Position numbers and translations under genes: made by a program
Assembly: GCA_963575745.1 (NCBI GenBank)
Contig: CAUYUJ010019105.1
Location: forward strand, 51,001 to 115,000
DNA length: 64,000 nt
Direction: 5' to 3'
DNA from: Prorocentrum cordatum
Lineage: Eukaryota > Sar > Dinophyceae > Prorocentrales > Prorocentraceae
Part shown: positions 31,438 to 43,387 of the stretch, piece by piece
How the letters are laid out: every line of letters begins with the position of its first letter
How positions within the stretch are numbered: the first letter of the stretch is position 1
The notes under the pieces: model-generated
Databases searched by the model: none
What the model was told of the DNA's origin: nothing
What the model saw: the letters and a program-made list of their open reading frames with translations, nothing else

Positions 31438-31917
31438 GCGGCGCCGCTGGCGCGAGCCATCGGCACGGCACGGCACGGGCCACGGCCCTCGGACGCCCTG
31501 GCCAGGGCACCGCGGCGCCAGCGCTTGGAGCACCTGAGCGCCGTGGCGCAGTCGGCCGTGGCGGCGGGGCTCCGCGCGGGCCTTCGGGCGGCGCGCGGGA
31601 CGCGGTTGCCGGCGACGACGGGCGCGCCGCGGACAGGGCCCGGCGTCGGTCGCGGCCGAGCCGACGTCGCCGCCCCCCGGGGAGGGGCGGGCGTCGGCAA
31701 GCCGCGCGAGGGCCGGCAGTTTTCGCGGCCGAGGCTCGCCCCAGGCCGAGGCCCTCCCAGGCGCTGCTCCCGGCGCCGGAGGGCGGCGCGCCCGAGCCGA
31801 CGCCACCGCCCCCTCTGGGGAGCGGCGGGCGGCGGCGAGCCGCGCGAGGGGCCAGCGGGTCCTCGACGCAGGCGAGGGGGCGAGGGCGCGGCTCACGACG
31901 CCATGTTCTTTTCCTCG
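31438..31917. other. No gene recognised; GC-rich spacer
   Basis: Long open frames on both strands due to GC content. No domain recognisable. Confidence 0.4.
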
Positions 31918-32073
31918 CCTGCGCCTCCTCCTCCTCCTCCTCCTCCTCTTCTCCCTCCTCCTCCTCCTCCTCCTCCTCTTCTCCTCCTCCTCCTCCTCCT
32001 CCTCCTCTTCTCTCTCTCCTCCCTCCTCCTCCTCCTCCTCCTCCTCCTCCTCCTCCTCCTCCTCCTCCTCCGT
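31918..32073. repeat. (TCC)n
   Basis: TCC block with TCT interruptions. Confidence 0.9.
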
Positions 32074-32257
32074 CGCCCGAGGAGGCTGCTGTCGAGGCGC
32101 AGGCGAGCCTCGCGCGGGAGGCGGCGACCGCAGCGGGCGGCAAGAAGGCGGAGCGCTGGGCGCGCCGGTTGGCGCAGGATGCCGTGGCCACGCCTTCAGG
32201 GCGGGCCCCTGCCCGGGGCCCAGGGCGATCGTAAGGAGAAGAGGAAGAAGAAATGTA

Positions 32258-32353
32258 CTACGAATTATAATAGTAGTAATAATAAAAAATAAGTAAGAAT
32301 AATGATGCTAAACATAATGATAATCATAATAATAAGAAGAAGAATACTAATAA

Positions 32354-32399
<46 letters not shown>

Positions 32400-32402
32400 C
32401 AC
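32258..32402. repeat. (AAT)n microsatellite
   Basis: AT-only AATAATAAG-type tract, about 145 bp, sharply different in base composition from its flanks. Confidence 0.95.
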
Positions 32403-33716
32403 AAGGATAATAAGCCCCAGGAGGAGGAGGCCAAAGGGAAGGAGCCCGAACGGGAGGTCCTCTCGCCGTCCATCCAGCGCGGTCGGTGGGGCCGGGACGG
32501 GTGTGGCCGCAAGAAGGTCAAGCGGAACACGCACGGGAGGGAGCGGAGCCGCAGCAAGGCTCGCATGGCCTGATCCGTGAGGTTCGTGGTGCCATGACGG
32601 CGGGGCAGTTCGAGTGCTCGAGCGACTCGGAGGAGGACCACAGTAGTGCTTCCCCCGACGAGCTGGCAGGCTGGCACGCAGAGGGGCAGAAGCAATTTGG
32701 TGAAGTGCTGCTGGAGGCCTTCGGCAGCGGGCTGAAGGGCCGTGTGCCGAACCCCGCGGAGGTTGAAGGAGACGCTGGTGGCGCCAGTCCGTACAAGGCG
32801 ACGGAGCCGTGTGCGCAGTTCCCGTCCCGCGCGGGCGACACCCAGACAGATCCTGTGAGAAGGACTGTGTGCAATGGGGCGGGGGTGCCGTTCGAGGCGG
32901 CGGCGGAGATCGAGAAGTGCCGTGAGGTGGAGTGCTGCAGGCCGGGCGGGGTGTGCGAGGCCTCCAGCACCGCGGAGGAGCGGCACGCGCGACGGCGATG
33001 ACTGGCTGGTGAGGCGGTGCGAGGCCTCAGCTGCTGGCCCAAGCGAGGAGCGAGACGACTTCGGAGTGCTTCAGGTGTGCACCTTCGGGGTGGGGCGGGT
33101 TCTGAGGGTCCTGCTCAGCCCAGCTGTCAGCTCGGCAGGCGGGCACCACGAGGTGGAGCACACAATTCAGGTGGCGGACGGGGAGTTCGCTGGTCGACGG
33201 CTCCGCCGTCGGCAGCACCACGGACGAGCTGGAGTCCAACGGTGAGCGGCTGCGGAGGGAGCCTCTCCTGTACGGCCAGCGAGGACGGGCCCGTGGTCGT
33301 GGACCCCGTCTCCGGGGCCGGAGCCGGTGGCTCGGGCTCGTGCGACAAGAACGGGGAGCGCATGTCCGCGGGGGTGGACACCGACCCTGGGGCCGGAGCT
33401 GGTGGCGCTGGCTCGGCAGTGGAGGTTGCTGGTGGCGGTGTGGTATCAAAGCATGCTGGCAGAAGGGGCACGGCCATGCTGCTGGTGACGGCGAGGCGAG
33501 GGTCCAGACGTGCCAGCGCAGGAAGGAATGCTCCAAGAACCTCCTAGCGAGGAAGTTCGCGGAAGCGGTGAAGGCCGCCGAGCTGGTCCAGGAGCTGCTG
33601 GAGGAGGGGGTCCTCCGCCAGGAGCGGGCGACGTGCATGAAGGCAGCGCCGGGCCTCGGGGAGGTTGCGGCGCCGACTGGCCAGTTGCTGATCGGCAATG
33701 CAATTGTTGCAGCGGG
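32403..33716 (+). pseudogene. Broken gene remnant, unknown product
   Basis: Several plus-strand frames give protein-like peptides in sequence. First is a basic Arg/Lys/Ser-rich segment ending SRSKARMA then a stop at about 32574. Then, in a second frame from about 32600, an acidic segment FECSSDSEEDHSSASPDE, a GQKQFGEVLLEAFGSGLK helix and several Cys. Then near 33500-33700 QRRKECSKNLLARKFAEAVK and AAELVQELLEEGVLRQE. I do not recognise a family. Either the frames are exons separated by introns I cannot place, or this is a frameshifted copy. The stretch 33050-33480 has no convincing frame. Confidence 0.3.
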
Positions 33717-33965
33717 ATGCTGCGAGCGCAGGTGCCTTGCTTTATAGCGGGATGCCTAACTATGCCTTGCTATAACTGTCGCGGGATGCCTAACCGTGCC
33801 TTGCTATGCCTAACTATGCCTTACAGCGGGATGCCAAACTATGCCTTGCTTTACAGCGGGGTGCCTTGCTTTACAGCGGGATGCCTAACTATGCCTTACA
33901 GCGCGAGCGCGGGAGGCTGCCTAACTATGCCTTGCTTTGCCGCGGGATGCTGCGAGCGCAGGTGC
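33717..33965. repeat. Short tandem repeat (GCGGGATGCCTAACTATGCC)
   Basis: Seven or eight imperfect units of 20-40 bp around GCGGGATGCC-TAACTATGCCTTGCTTTACA. Confidence 0.85.
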
Positions 33966-34099
33966 CTTTCCAAGTCGGGAGAGCGCCTGCGCGGGTCGTG
34001 GTGCGGCCACCGCGCGGGCCCCCGCCGACGGCGCCGCCGAAGTGCGGTGCCGTCTCGCCTTAGCGCGAGGGAGCACGCTCCATTTCCTGTAGAGCCTAT

Positions 34100-34605
34100 A
34101 CAGCCTCTGCTCTTCCCCCCTCCTCCTGCTCCTCCTCCTCCTCCTCCTTCTCCTCCTCCTCCTCCTCATCCTCACCCCTCTCCTCTGCCCTCTCCCTCTC
34201 CTACTCCTTTTCCTCTTCATCGTCCACCTCCTCCTCCCCCTCCTCCTACTTTCCCTCTTCCTCGTCTCTCTCCCTTCCCCCCCGCCCCTTCTCCGTGGAT
34301 GTGGCGGGGCGCCCCTCGAGCCCCCCCCCCCCCCCCGGAGCCTCCGCAACGGCGTAGCGGTGGTCCCCGCTGCGCGCCTGCAGGTCGGCGAGCGGTTCCG
34401 CGGGGTAGCCCGGCCGCGCGAGCGCCATGGCGCCCTCGAGGGGGAGGAGCCCTCTTCTTGCTCCTGGTCCTCCTCCTCCTTCTCCTCCTTCTTCTCCTCC
34501 CCACCCTCCTCCACTTCGTCCTGGTCCTCTTCCTCGTTTCTTCGTCCTCCTCCTCCTCCTCCTCCCCTCCTCCTCCTCCTCCTCCTCCTCCTCCTCCGCC
34601 CTCCT
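34100..34605. repeat. TCC-rich blocks with unique insert
   Basis: 34110-34300 and 34465-34605 are TCC-rich. 34300-34440 is a GC-rich insert with a 16-C run near 34320-34337. Confidence 0.85.
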
Positions 34606-34682
34606 CTTGAGCCATCTCGGCACGAGCAAGGGTACCCCGCGGGCGCGGCGGGGCTCTCGCGTCTCCGCCCGCATGCTTCGTC
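34601..34682 (+). repeat. V repeat, copy 2
   Basis: Near-identical to 31345-31437 (CGGCACGAGCAAGGGTACCC, CCGCGGGCGCGGCGGGGC). Confidence 0.85.
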
Positions 34683-35540
<858 letters not shown>

Positions 35541-35744
35541 CCCCTGTTTCGGAATGGGCGTTTGGCCCGCTGTATCTCGAAGGCGTGCCAGTGGCCAAGG
35601 TGCTGCCGGGATGGAGCGCCCCCACGAGAATGCTGTAGCACCCTGTACAGCAGAGCAGCCGCCTGTTGTGTAAGAGTGCCCCGTCGTTTGGGCCCCTTTC
35701 ACGAAAGGCCCTACACGTAGACAAGGGAATAGCCCAAGGAAATA
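35541..35744. other. Unique island between microsatellites
   Basis: About 200 bp of unique sequence without a recognisable gene. Confidence 0.5.
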
Positions 35745-36540
<796 letters not shown>

Positions 36541-37198
36541 CTCCTCCTGCTCCTCCTCCGTGTCCCCTCCTTGTCTCGTTCCTTCCTCTTTCTCGAGAGC
36601 GGGAGATTGTGGAACCCCTCGCCTTTTCGGAGGGTGTTTTCGTAAGGCGCTTCATTGTGAAATCGTGCGGTCTGTTGCGCCCCCATTCCTCCCCCTGTTC
36701 CCTTTCCAACTCTTCTGTTTCCCCCACGCACATGTGACAACACAACTAGATTGTTGTTCAATGCTTCTTTTCTTCGGGGGGAGGACGGGGGCGGAGGAGA
36801 GGGGAGGAGGAAGGGGACGAGGAGGAGGAGGGCTGAGGTGGAGGAGGCGGAAACTGGCAGGGCAATGGTGTTCTCTCCCCCATTACAGAAAAGAGACTGA
36901 ACATCAAAGGGGGAAGACGAGGACGGGGAGGACGTCGTGTGACTTGTGCCAGAAGCGGAGGGAGGAAGAGGAGGAGGAGGAGGAAGAGGAGGAGGAGGAG
37001 GAGGAGGAGGAGGTGGAGGAGGAGGAGGAGGAGGGGGAGGAAGAGGGTGCGGCAACCGCCGCCGACGAGGGAAGGAGGAGGAAGAGGGTGCGGCAGCCGC
37101 CGCCGACGCACGGCCGGGGCGGACGCCGCGGCCGCCGCGGCGCCTGCGGCCGCAGCCGCGCGCGGCGCCTGCCGCAGGGAAGATCGTGGGTTTGGTGG
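36541..37198. other. No gene recognised; spacer with GGA block
   Basis: 36560-36780 is unique and closer to average GC. 36958-37045 is GGA repeat. 37050-37150 contains a short duplicated GTGCGGCA(A/G)CCGCCGCCGACG block. Confidence 0.45.
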
Positions 37199-37271
37199 TC
37201 CCCAAACGTGGTGGTGACAACACCTGGCGGTGAGTCTCGGGCGATTTGGTGTCACCACCCGGTTTGGGGAC
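37199..37271. repeat. Foldback with 20-bp arms
   Basis: GTCCCCAAACGTGGTGGTGA at the left pairs with TCACCACCCGGTTTGGGGAC at the right with two mismatches; loop about 30 nt. The motifs CCCCAAAC and GGTGGTGAC recur up to about 37410 in both orientations. Confidence 0.65.
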
Positions 37272-37456
37272 TCATGCGGTGTTCCGAGGATGTCCCGGAC
37301 ACTGGTGGGTCCAGGAGTCACAGAACCCGGTGGTGACCCCGCGTCCCCAAACCCAGCGGTGACCTTTTTGGGGATTCCAGGTCGCCACCTGGTATCTCAC
37401 CACCCGGTTTGGGGGTTCCCAAGGGGGTGCACGCCAGCACAGAGCTGGGCCGGGCA

Positions 37457-37616
37457 TAGGTCGGGCATGTCCCCCTACAGGCGGAGCTTGGACGACACAT
37501 CAAACTACTCAACACAAACATGCAAAACGAGGCGAACAAAAAAAAGGAGAATCGTCCCCATACTATGTTTTGACTATTTCTGAACATTCCTCCTGTAGCG
37601 CGACATGCCCGACTTA
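37457..37616 (+). mobile_element. T2 family, copy 3
   Basis: Left end TAGGTCGGGCATGTCCCCCT then ACAGG; right end CCTGTAGCGCGACATGCCCG then ACTTA. 24-bp terminal repeats with about 21 matches, 160 bp in all. No obvious target duplication. Inner motifs ACTACTCAAC and GAACATTCCTCCTGTAG are shared with other T2 copies. Confidence 0.85.
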
Positions 37617-38107
37617 TTGATCAGGGACCGACCGTTCGGGCATTCCTAGACGCTTAGCACAACATGTTCTTAGAATCCAAACATGTTCTAAGAACAAAGG
37701 CAATTATCTCAGAACATTAACGCGATGCGTCACAACAGGACCGTCTCCGCCAGACCTGTTCTAAGAACATTTCGCGCAGACCACACAAGGTTCTGCGAAG
37801 ATTTGCCGATGGGCCTGCAGGAATGTCGGCGGTGGACAGACCTCCCTTTAGCACACCTTCCCTTAGTGGAAACGGCCTGGGACCGAAGCCGACGGACCTG
37901 GACCCGCAAACATGACGTCCGCGACGCCCTCTCGCGAACCGAAAGCGGCCAATTCGCTAAACGACGTACCTCCGAACACAAGGCTCTTAGAAGATTTGTT
38001 GGTGGGCCTGCAGGAATGGCGAGGCACCTCGCCACGGCTCGGACTTCAGGACTGGCTTGTGGATGCCATGGCAATGGACACCCTCACAATCCGACCATTG
38101 AATAAAA
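37617..38107. other. No gene recognised; about 195-bp direct duplication
   Basis: GAAGATTTGCCGATGGGCCT near 37796 and GAAGATTTGTTGGTGGGCCT near 37990, each followed by GCAGGAATG, suggest a diverged tandem duplication with a period near 195 bp. A frame is open through it but is not recognisable. Confidence 0.45.
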
Positions 38108-38232
38108 CACGTCTGTAAACCATGTTCTGAACATGCTCCAAACATGTTTTTACGTGGTTAGCACATGTTTGAAACATGTTTTCTACGCCTGGCAACTATT
38201 TGGCAGCATGCTTCCTTTCCATTCTGAAGGGG
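38108..38232 (+). repeat. U repeat, copy 1 (partner 39388-39505)
   Basis: CCATGTTCT, GTTTGAAAC..CTACGCC and TGGCAACTATTTGGCAGC recur as TGGCAACGATTTGGCAGC at 39388-39505. Inverted motifs around AACATGTTT run through both. Confidence 0.7.
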
Positions 38233-38292
38233 AACTGGGACACACACACACACACACGCACACACACACACACGCACACACACACACACATA
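38231..38292. repeat. (CA)n tract with P-like start
   Basis: GAAGGGGAACTGGGACACAC is the P family start (GAAGGGGCCCTGGGACACAC) with CA expansion replacing the rest. Only the first 20-25 bp are P-like. Confidence 0.6.
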
Positions 38293-38499
38293 AAGCGTTT
38301 CCTCTTCCGCCCCTCCTTGTTCCCCTTCGGGGAAGGGCTTCCCCCTTCCCCATACCCCCTCCCCGTGGACCTGGACAAAGGGGTTTCGCGAGGTGTCGGA
38401 GCGGCCAAAACGGCCTCGGCGAGGAAGCCAACATCATTGGTTTTACTAGGGTTTGGGCCCCATTTTGGCAACCTGAGGGGATGGGGGCCTACTTAAACA

Positions 38500-39270
38500 C
38501 CCCCCCTCCTGTGATCGATCTCACCCAAGATGGCCCAAAGATGGCCCCCAAGGCTTCCAAGGGTGCCCCAAGAGGGCTCCAAGAAGTGGCCAGGAGGCCC
38601 CGAGAGGCCCCCAGGAGGCCCCCAGGATGCCCCCAAGCGGCTCGCAAGGAACCTCCAAGAGACCTCCAAGAGGTCCCAAGAGGCTCCCCAGAGGCACCCA
38701 AGACGTTCCAAGAGGCCTCGGCGACAATGCCAAAATCGTTGATTTTACTGAGGTGTTGGCCACATTTTGGCCTCCTGGGGGGGGGGGGGGGGCACTGCTT
38801 CAGATGACTCCAAGAGCGCCTGGGAGAGCCAAAGATGATCTCCAAGATGGCTCAAGATATCCCAAGATGCCTCAAGATGGCGCCCACGATGCTCCAAGAG
38901 GCCTCAAGACTGCTCCAACACGGCTTTAAGTGGCCAAAGAGCTTCCCCAGGAGGCCCCAAAGAGGCTAACATCCTTCCAAAACCTTTGGAAAATCCATGT
39001 TTCTGGCTTTCTCGCCGAGGCCTCAAGATGGCTTCAAGATGGCCCAACAGGGCTCCAAGAGCGCTCCCAAGGCTCCCAAGAGCGCTTCAAGAGGGCCCCA
39101 AGAGGCGTCCAGGAGGCCCCAGGAGGCCCCAACAGGCGCCCAAGAGGCCTCCAAGAGGCTCCCAAGAGACCCCCAAGAGGCCCCAAGAAGCTCTCTCAGG
39201 CACCCAAGACGCTCTAAGAGGGGTCCGGGACAGCCAAGAGGCCCCCAAGACGCTCCAAGAAGCCTCCACT
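38500..39270. repeat. Higher-order CCAAGAGGCC array (copy 5)
   Basis: The 9-12 bp unit fills about 770 bp, and longer landmarks recur about every 290-300 bp: GGCCTCGGCGA near 38411 and 38723 with a related TTTCTCGCCGAGGCCTC near 39009, each next to an AT-richer TTGGTTTTACTA / TTGATTTTACTG / TTTCTGGCTTTC segment. So this is an array of about 300-bp units built from the small unit. Confidence 0.75.
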
Positions 39271-39387
39271 GGGGGACCCTTCCTCTGTGTGCTACCCGCT
39301 TCCCTGATAAAGACAATTCCTTTGGGCATCGTTTCTGGATGGGCTGATGGGGATTCGCGAAGCGTCAACAATTAAACATGTGTTTCG

Positions 39388-39505
39388 AAGGTGTAAGCCA
39401 TGTTCTAAAAACGTTTCGAACACGTCTGAAAATATTAAAACAATGTTTGAAACGTCTTTTAGACATCTGGCAACGATTTGGCAGCCTGCCTCCTCTCCAC
39501 TAAGT
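39388..39505 (+). repeat. U repeat, copy 2
   Basis: See 38108-38232; shared TGGCAAC(T/G)ATTTGGCAGC. Confidence 0.7.
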
Positions 39506-39985
39506 GACTTCCACAACGCTGGCCCTGCGCCTGGGCTTGGCCTGCAGGGCTGTCGCTGGGTGCAGCGGGGCCCCCCCCGAACCCACCCCCGACGTCGCGA
39601 TGCTTTTTGTCCTGACGTGGCCCGCTGGGATCCGAAGCCAGGCGAAGGCCGGCAAGCCCGTGGCTGCCAAAACGGAAATTCGGGAAACTGTTTTGTTTTT
39701 TTTTCCAGGAAGCATCCCGCGCACTATTTCGCGCGCCGAATTTTCTCCTGGGAATCCGTGTTTCTCTTCCGGGAAGAGCGTTTTAGCAACCACGGATTTG
39801 CCACTGCCAACCCTCGCCCAGCTTCCGACAGGAGCCCGGACCCCTTCCCGGAACCAGCTCTGCATCCCGAACCGTTCTTTGACAGTCCCTAATTCGGCCC
39901 CCCGGAGGCCGAACATCGCGACACACCTCCCTTCGTGATTTCTTCACATCGCGAGCAGGTCTGGGAACACTCCCATAGACACAAA
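39506..39985. other. No gene recognised; spacer
   Basis: Unique sequence, moderate GC, including an 8-T run near 39700. Nothing recognisable. Confidence 0.4.
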
Positions 39986-40130
39986 CTTTGGGCGCTCCGC
40001 GTTGATTTCGTGGATCGGCGCTGGACCCCCTTCCCTGGCGCGCGGAACTCGCCAGGGGCGGCGCCGGAGGCGCCGCCAGGGGGGGGGGCCCAGTGCGGAT
40101 ACAAGAGATCCGCGTGGAGCGCCAACACTT
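39986..40130. mobile_element. F family, long copy 1 (foldback)
   Basis: TTTGGGCGCTCCGCGTTGAT at the left pairs with ATCCGCGTGGAGCGCC at the right; the centre GGCGGCGCCGGAGGCGCCGCC is itself a palindrome. Flanked by ACACAAAC on the left. A repeated module (TCGCCGCCGAGTTGCTGGCG) follows at 40185-40250. Confidence 0.75.
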
Positions 40131-40301
40131 CATGTTTCTGCCATTTCTTCCCGTTCGACTCCTCCTCCTCATTTCCCTCCCTCGCCCGCCGCCGAGTTGC
40201 TGGCGTCTGTTGCGCCAGGCCGCGCGGAGCGCCGAAAGTAAATAAGTATAACGTTTTTTCTTCTTCGAACTCCTCCCAAGCCTCGGCAGGGCAGGGGGAG
40301 G

Positions 40302-40690
40302 CGAAGGAGGAGGAGGAGGAGGAGGAGGAGGAGGAGGAGGAGGAGGCGGAGGGGGAGGCGGAGGCGGTGGCGGAGGAGGAGGAGGAGGAAGAGGAGGAGG
40401 AGGAGGAGGAGGAGGAAAGAGGAGGAGGCGGAGGAGGAGGAGGATGAGGAGGAGGAGGAGGAAGAGGAGGAGGAGGGGGAGGCGGAGGAGGTGGAGGAGG
40501 AGGGGGAGGAGGAGGGGGAGGGCGGAGGGAGGGGGAGGCGGAGGAGGAGGAGGAGGAAGAGGAGGAGGGGGGAGGCGGAGGAGGTGGAGGAGGAGTGGAG
40601 GAGGATGGGGAGGCGGAGGAGGAGAGGCGGAGGCGGAGGAGGAGGAGGACGAGGACGAGGAGGAGGAGGAGGACGCGACGACGAGCCCCG
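40302..40690. repeat. (GGA)n with GCGGAGG variants
   Basis: Purine-rich, about 390 bp. Confidence 0.95.
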
Positions 40691-40899
40691 GCTTCCTCCA
40701 CCCCCGCCTCGGCAGGAGGCCTGGCGCGCCCCCGCGCAAGGGCGCGGGCGCGACGCGCGCCCCCGGGAGGGGCGGGCGGCAGGGGCGCCTCGAGATCCCC
40801 AGGGGGGGGCGGCGGCCAGGAGGGGCGTCGCTGGGCGGACGGCGGGGGTCGCCTCCTCCCTCCTCGCACATCACACCTGCCTCCCTCTTCTCCCTCGTC

Positions 40900-41145
40900 T
40901 CCCTCTTCTCCCTCCTCCTCCTCCTCCTCCTCCTCCTCCTCCTCCTCCTCCCTCCTCGCTCCTCCCTCCTCGCTCCTCCCTCCCTCTTCTCCCTCCCTCC
41001 TCTCCCTCTGCTCCCTCTTCTCCCGCCCTCTTCCATCCGTCCTCCCTCTTTCCTCCTCCTGCCTCCTGCCTCTTTCCCCCCTTTTCCCTCCTCTTCCCTC
41101 CTCCATCCTCCCTCGTCACTCCTCCCTCCTCATCTTCCCCCTCCT
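40900..41145. repeat. (TCC)n
   Basis: Pyrimidine-rich TCC/TCCC block. With the GGA block at 40.3-40.7 kb it forms a loose inverted pair. Confidence 0.9.
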
Positions 41146-41159
41146 CAATTGGTCGGTCG

Positions 41160-41225
41160 CTTCACAGGCGTCTGACGAACCACCCGCGCAACGGGTGGTT
41201 CGTCCCTCGCGACGACAGACAGCCG
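41160..41225. repeat. Palindrome around ACCACCCG
   Basis: GACGAACCACCCGC-GCAAC-GGGTGGTTCGTC forms an 11-bp perfect stem (about 41173-41203). Confidence 0.6.
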
Positions 41226-41394
41226 TCGCGCGCAAGGGGGAGAGCAGAGAAGCAAGGAAACCAGGAAGGAGGCGGGGGGAGGACTCTTCCCTCCTGCCTT
41301 CCTCCAGTCAGGCTGGCCGGTGGCGCGCGCTGTCTGGCCGTCGGGTCGCCTCTGTGCGAGGAGGAGGAGGAAGAAGATGAAGACCTCCTCCTCC

Positions 41395-41771
41395 TCCTCC
41401 TCCTCCTCCTCCTCCCCCATTGTCCCCCTCCTCCCTGCCTGCCTCCCCCTCTCTCCCTCTCCATCCTGACCCCCCGTCCACTCTCCTTCACCCTCCTCAC
41501 CCTCCCCCGTTCCCTTCTCTGCGAGGGCGAGGAGCACGGGAAGGGCGAGGGTGTCAACTCCTGTTCCTCCTCCTGTTCCTCCTCCTCCGCGCGCTGTGAG
41601 ATCTCCTCGACGCGGCACTGCCCTTTGCCCCGCCTCGCCAAGACCCAGACACCAGACGTCATATTTGTATGTTTTCATGCAGTCGACCCCCAGAGGTATC
41701 GACCCATTCACCGGGACAGTTTCATCCTGAGTTGGTTCTTGACGGTCCCGAAGCCCGGTCAGGGCCCCCAG
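41395..41771 (-). repeat. Arm 2 of the long inverted duplication (partner 19662-20046)
   Basis: Reverse complement of 19662-20046, including the MNGSIPLGVDCMKTYKYD frame, here on the minus strand. One visible difference is a GGAGGAACAGG(A) microsatellite-length change. The duplication ends within the GGA/TCC tract on one side and at CCGAAGCCCGGTCAGGGCCC on the other. Confidence 0.85.
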
Positions 41772-42199
41772 AGGCTGAAAATAGCGACTCAGTCGGTTCG
41801 GATGGGATGTGCTGCGGGGACAGCAAGTGACCACAGTCACATCGAGGACACACCCTGGGGAACGCCTTGTGCACGCCAACGCTCGTCAAGACACCGAAAC
41901 CAACTTAGTACTGGTTGTGGTCGGTGTGACGTCCCAGGACGGCCAACTCGAACACAAACACCACCAAAATGCCCATGCCGATGCCGGCGGGTTCTCCCCA
42001 GAGGGACCCTCCAGAAGAATCTACCCAGTTGCTGTTATTCGGCGGCGAGCCTGGAGGGGAAATGCGAAGGGGAAGGCCTGCTCAAATGGCTCGGAAGGCC
42101 TCCGGCCTTCCAAGAAACTGTCTAAGCTTTCCACGACGGCACAGGCAACTTGAAGGAAGGCGCAAGGTCTTCTGAGAAGCCCCGCCGCCTCCTGAGAAG
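41772..42199. other. No gene recognised; spacer
   Basis: Unique sequence with no recognisable domain. Confidence 0.4.
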
Positions 42200-42412
42200 G
42201 CCTTGCGATCGTTTTCTGATTTACTGTTTTGCCGATCTGCGCGGGCCCTCGCACCCCCCTCCCCGATCTGATGGAGTAGATCTTGCCTGTTTGGGGGCCT
42301 GTTTACAACAGGTGGACGGCTCCCCATGAGCACCGCTCCAAGCAGTCGCCCTCAACGCAGAGGTCCAGAGAGCCAGACCTTCCGATCAGTACCGAGACGC
42401 CGAATAAGAAAA
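42200..42412 (-). mobile_element. G family, copy 1 (minus orientation)
   Basis: Matches 47177-47419 in reverse complement: TCTGGCTCT..GGACCTCTGC, GGGGAGCCGTCCACCTG, ATCTACTCCAT and GATCGGCAAAACA in the same order. In both copies one frame gives a hydrophobic peptide ending WGAVHLL, so the unit may be a decayed copied exon of a membrane protein. In this copy a stop follows that peptide directly. Confidence 0.65.
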
Positions 42413-42442
42413 CGCTGGCCTTTCTCCTTCTCACTTCCCTAG

Positions 42443-42535
42443 AACAAGAAAAGGAGATGAGGAGGAGAAGGAGGAGGAGGATCGAGGAGGAGGAGGAGGA
42501 GGAGGAGGAGGATCGAGGAGGAGGAGGAGGACCAC
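42443..42535. repeat. (GGA)n
   Basis: GGA tract with GGATCGAGG interruptions. Confidence 0.85.
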
Positions 42536-42570
42536 GACGGTAGAAGAAAAAAACTGCATAAACACAAACT

Positions 42571-42713
42571 TTTGGCGCTCCGCGCGGATGTATTGTATCT
42601 GCGCTGGGCCCCCCTCCCTGGCGCGCGGAGCGCGCATCAGGGGCGGCCCACAGAAGCGCCACCAGGGGATTCCAGCGCAGATCCAAGAACTCCGCGCGGA
42701 GCGCCACCAAAAG
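42571..42713. mobile_element. F family, long copy 2 (foldback)
   Basis: TTTGGCGCTCCGCGCGGATG pairs with the right end ..CTCCGCGCGGAGCGCC; CAAACTTTTGG and CCAAAAGTTCGTGTTTG pair outside that, and TCTGCGCTGG with CCAGCGCAGA inside. Total arm length is about 45 bp with a few mismatches. The TCGCCGCCGAGTGGCCGGCG module follows at about 42770. Confidence 0.8.
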
Positions 42714-42869
42714 TTCGTGTTTGTGCCATTTGTTCCCATTCGACTTATCCTTCTTACCCCCCCTCCCTCGCTCGCCGCCGAGTGGCCGGCGTCCGTTGCT
42801 CCAGGCCGCGCGGAGCGCCAACAGTTGATAAGTATAGCGTTTTTCCTCGTGGAACTCCTCCCCCGCCTC

Positions 42870-43072
42870 GGCAGGGGGAGGAGGAGGAGGAGGAGGAGGG
42901 AGGAGAGGAGGAGGAGGAGAAGAGGAGGAGGAGGAGGAGGAGAGGGAGGCCGAGGTGGGGGAGCAGGAAGGGGAGCAGGAGGAGGAGGAGGAGGAGGAGG
43001 AGGAAGAGGAGGAGGAGGAGGAGGAGGCCTCCTCCTCCTCTTCCTCCCCCTCCTCCTCCTACTAATCATCCT
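42870..43072. repeat. GGA then TCC microsatellite
   Basis: 42870-43028 purine-rich GGA, 43029-43060 TCC, an inverted junction. Confidence 0.9.
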
Positions 43073-43387
43073 TTTGGTCCTCCTCCTCCTCCATGGCGTT
43101 GTTCCTCGTCGACTTCTCCTTCTCACCTCCCTCCCTCGCTCGCCGCCGAGTGGCTGGCGTCTGTTGCGCCAGGCTGTGCGCGTTCTGTTTCGGTTCGGCG
43201 CCGCGGCGCGGAGTGCCAGGCTTCGGGCGGGGGCGCGCGGCCGCCGCGCGGAGTGGCAGGCCGGGCGGGGCGCGGGAGGGGGGCGGAGCGCAGGAGGGGG
43301 GGGAGGAGGAGGAGGGGGTGGAGGGGGAGGAGGGCAAGCTAGGTGCGCTCGCGTCATATCTGACATCCTACCCCTCCCTCCCATCCC

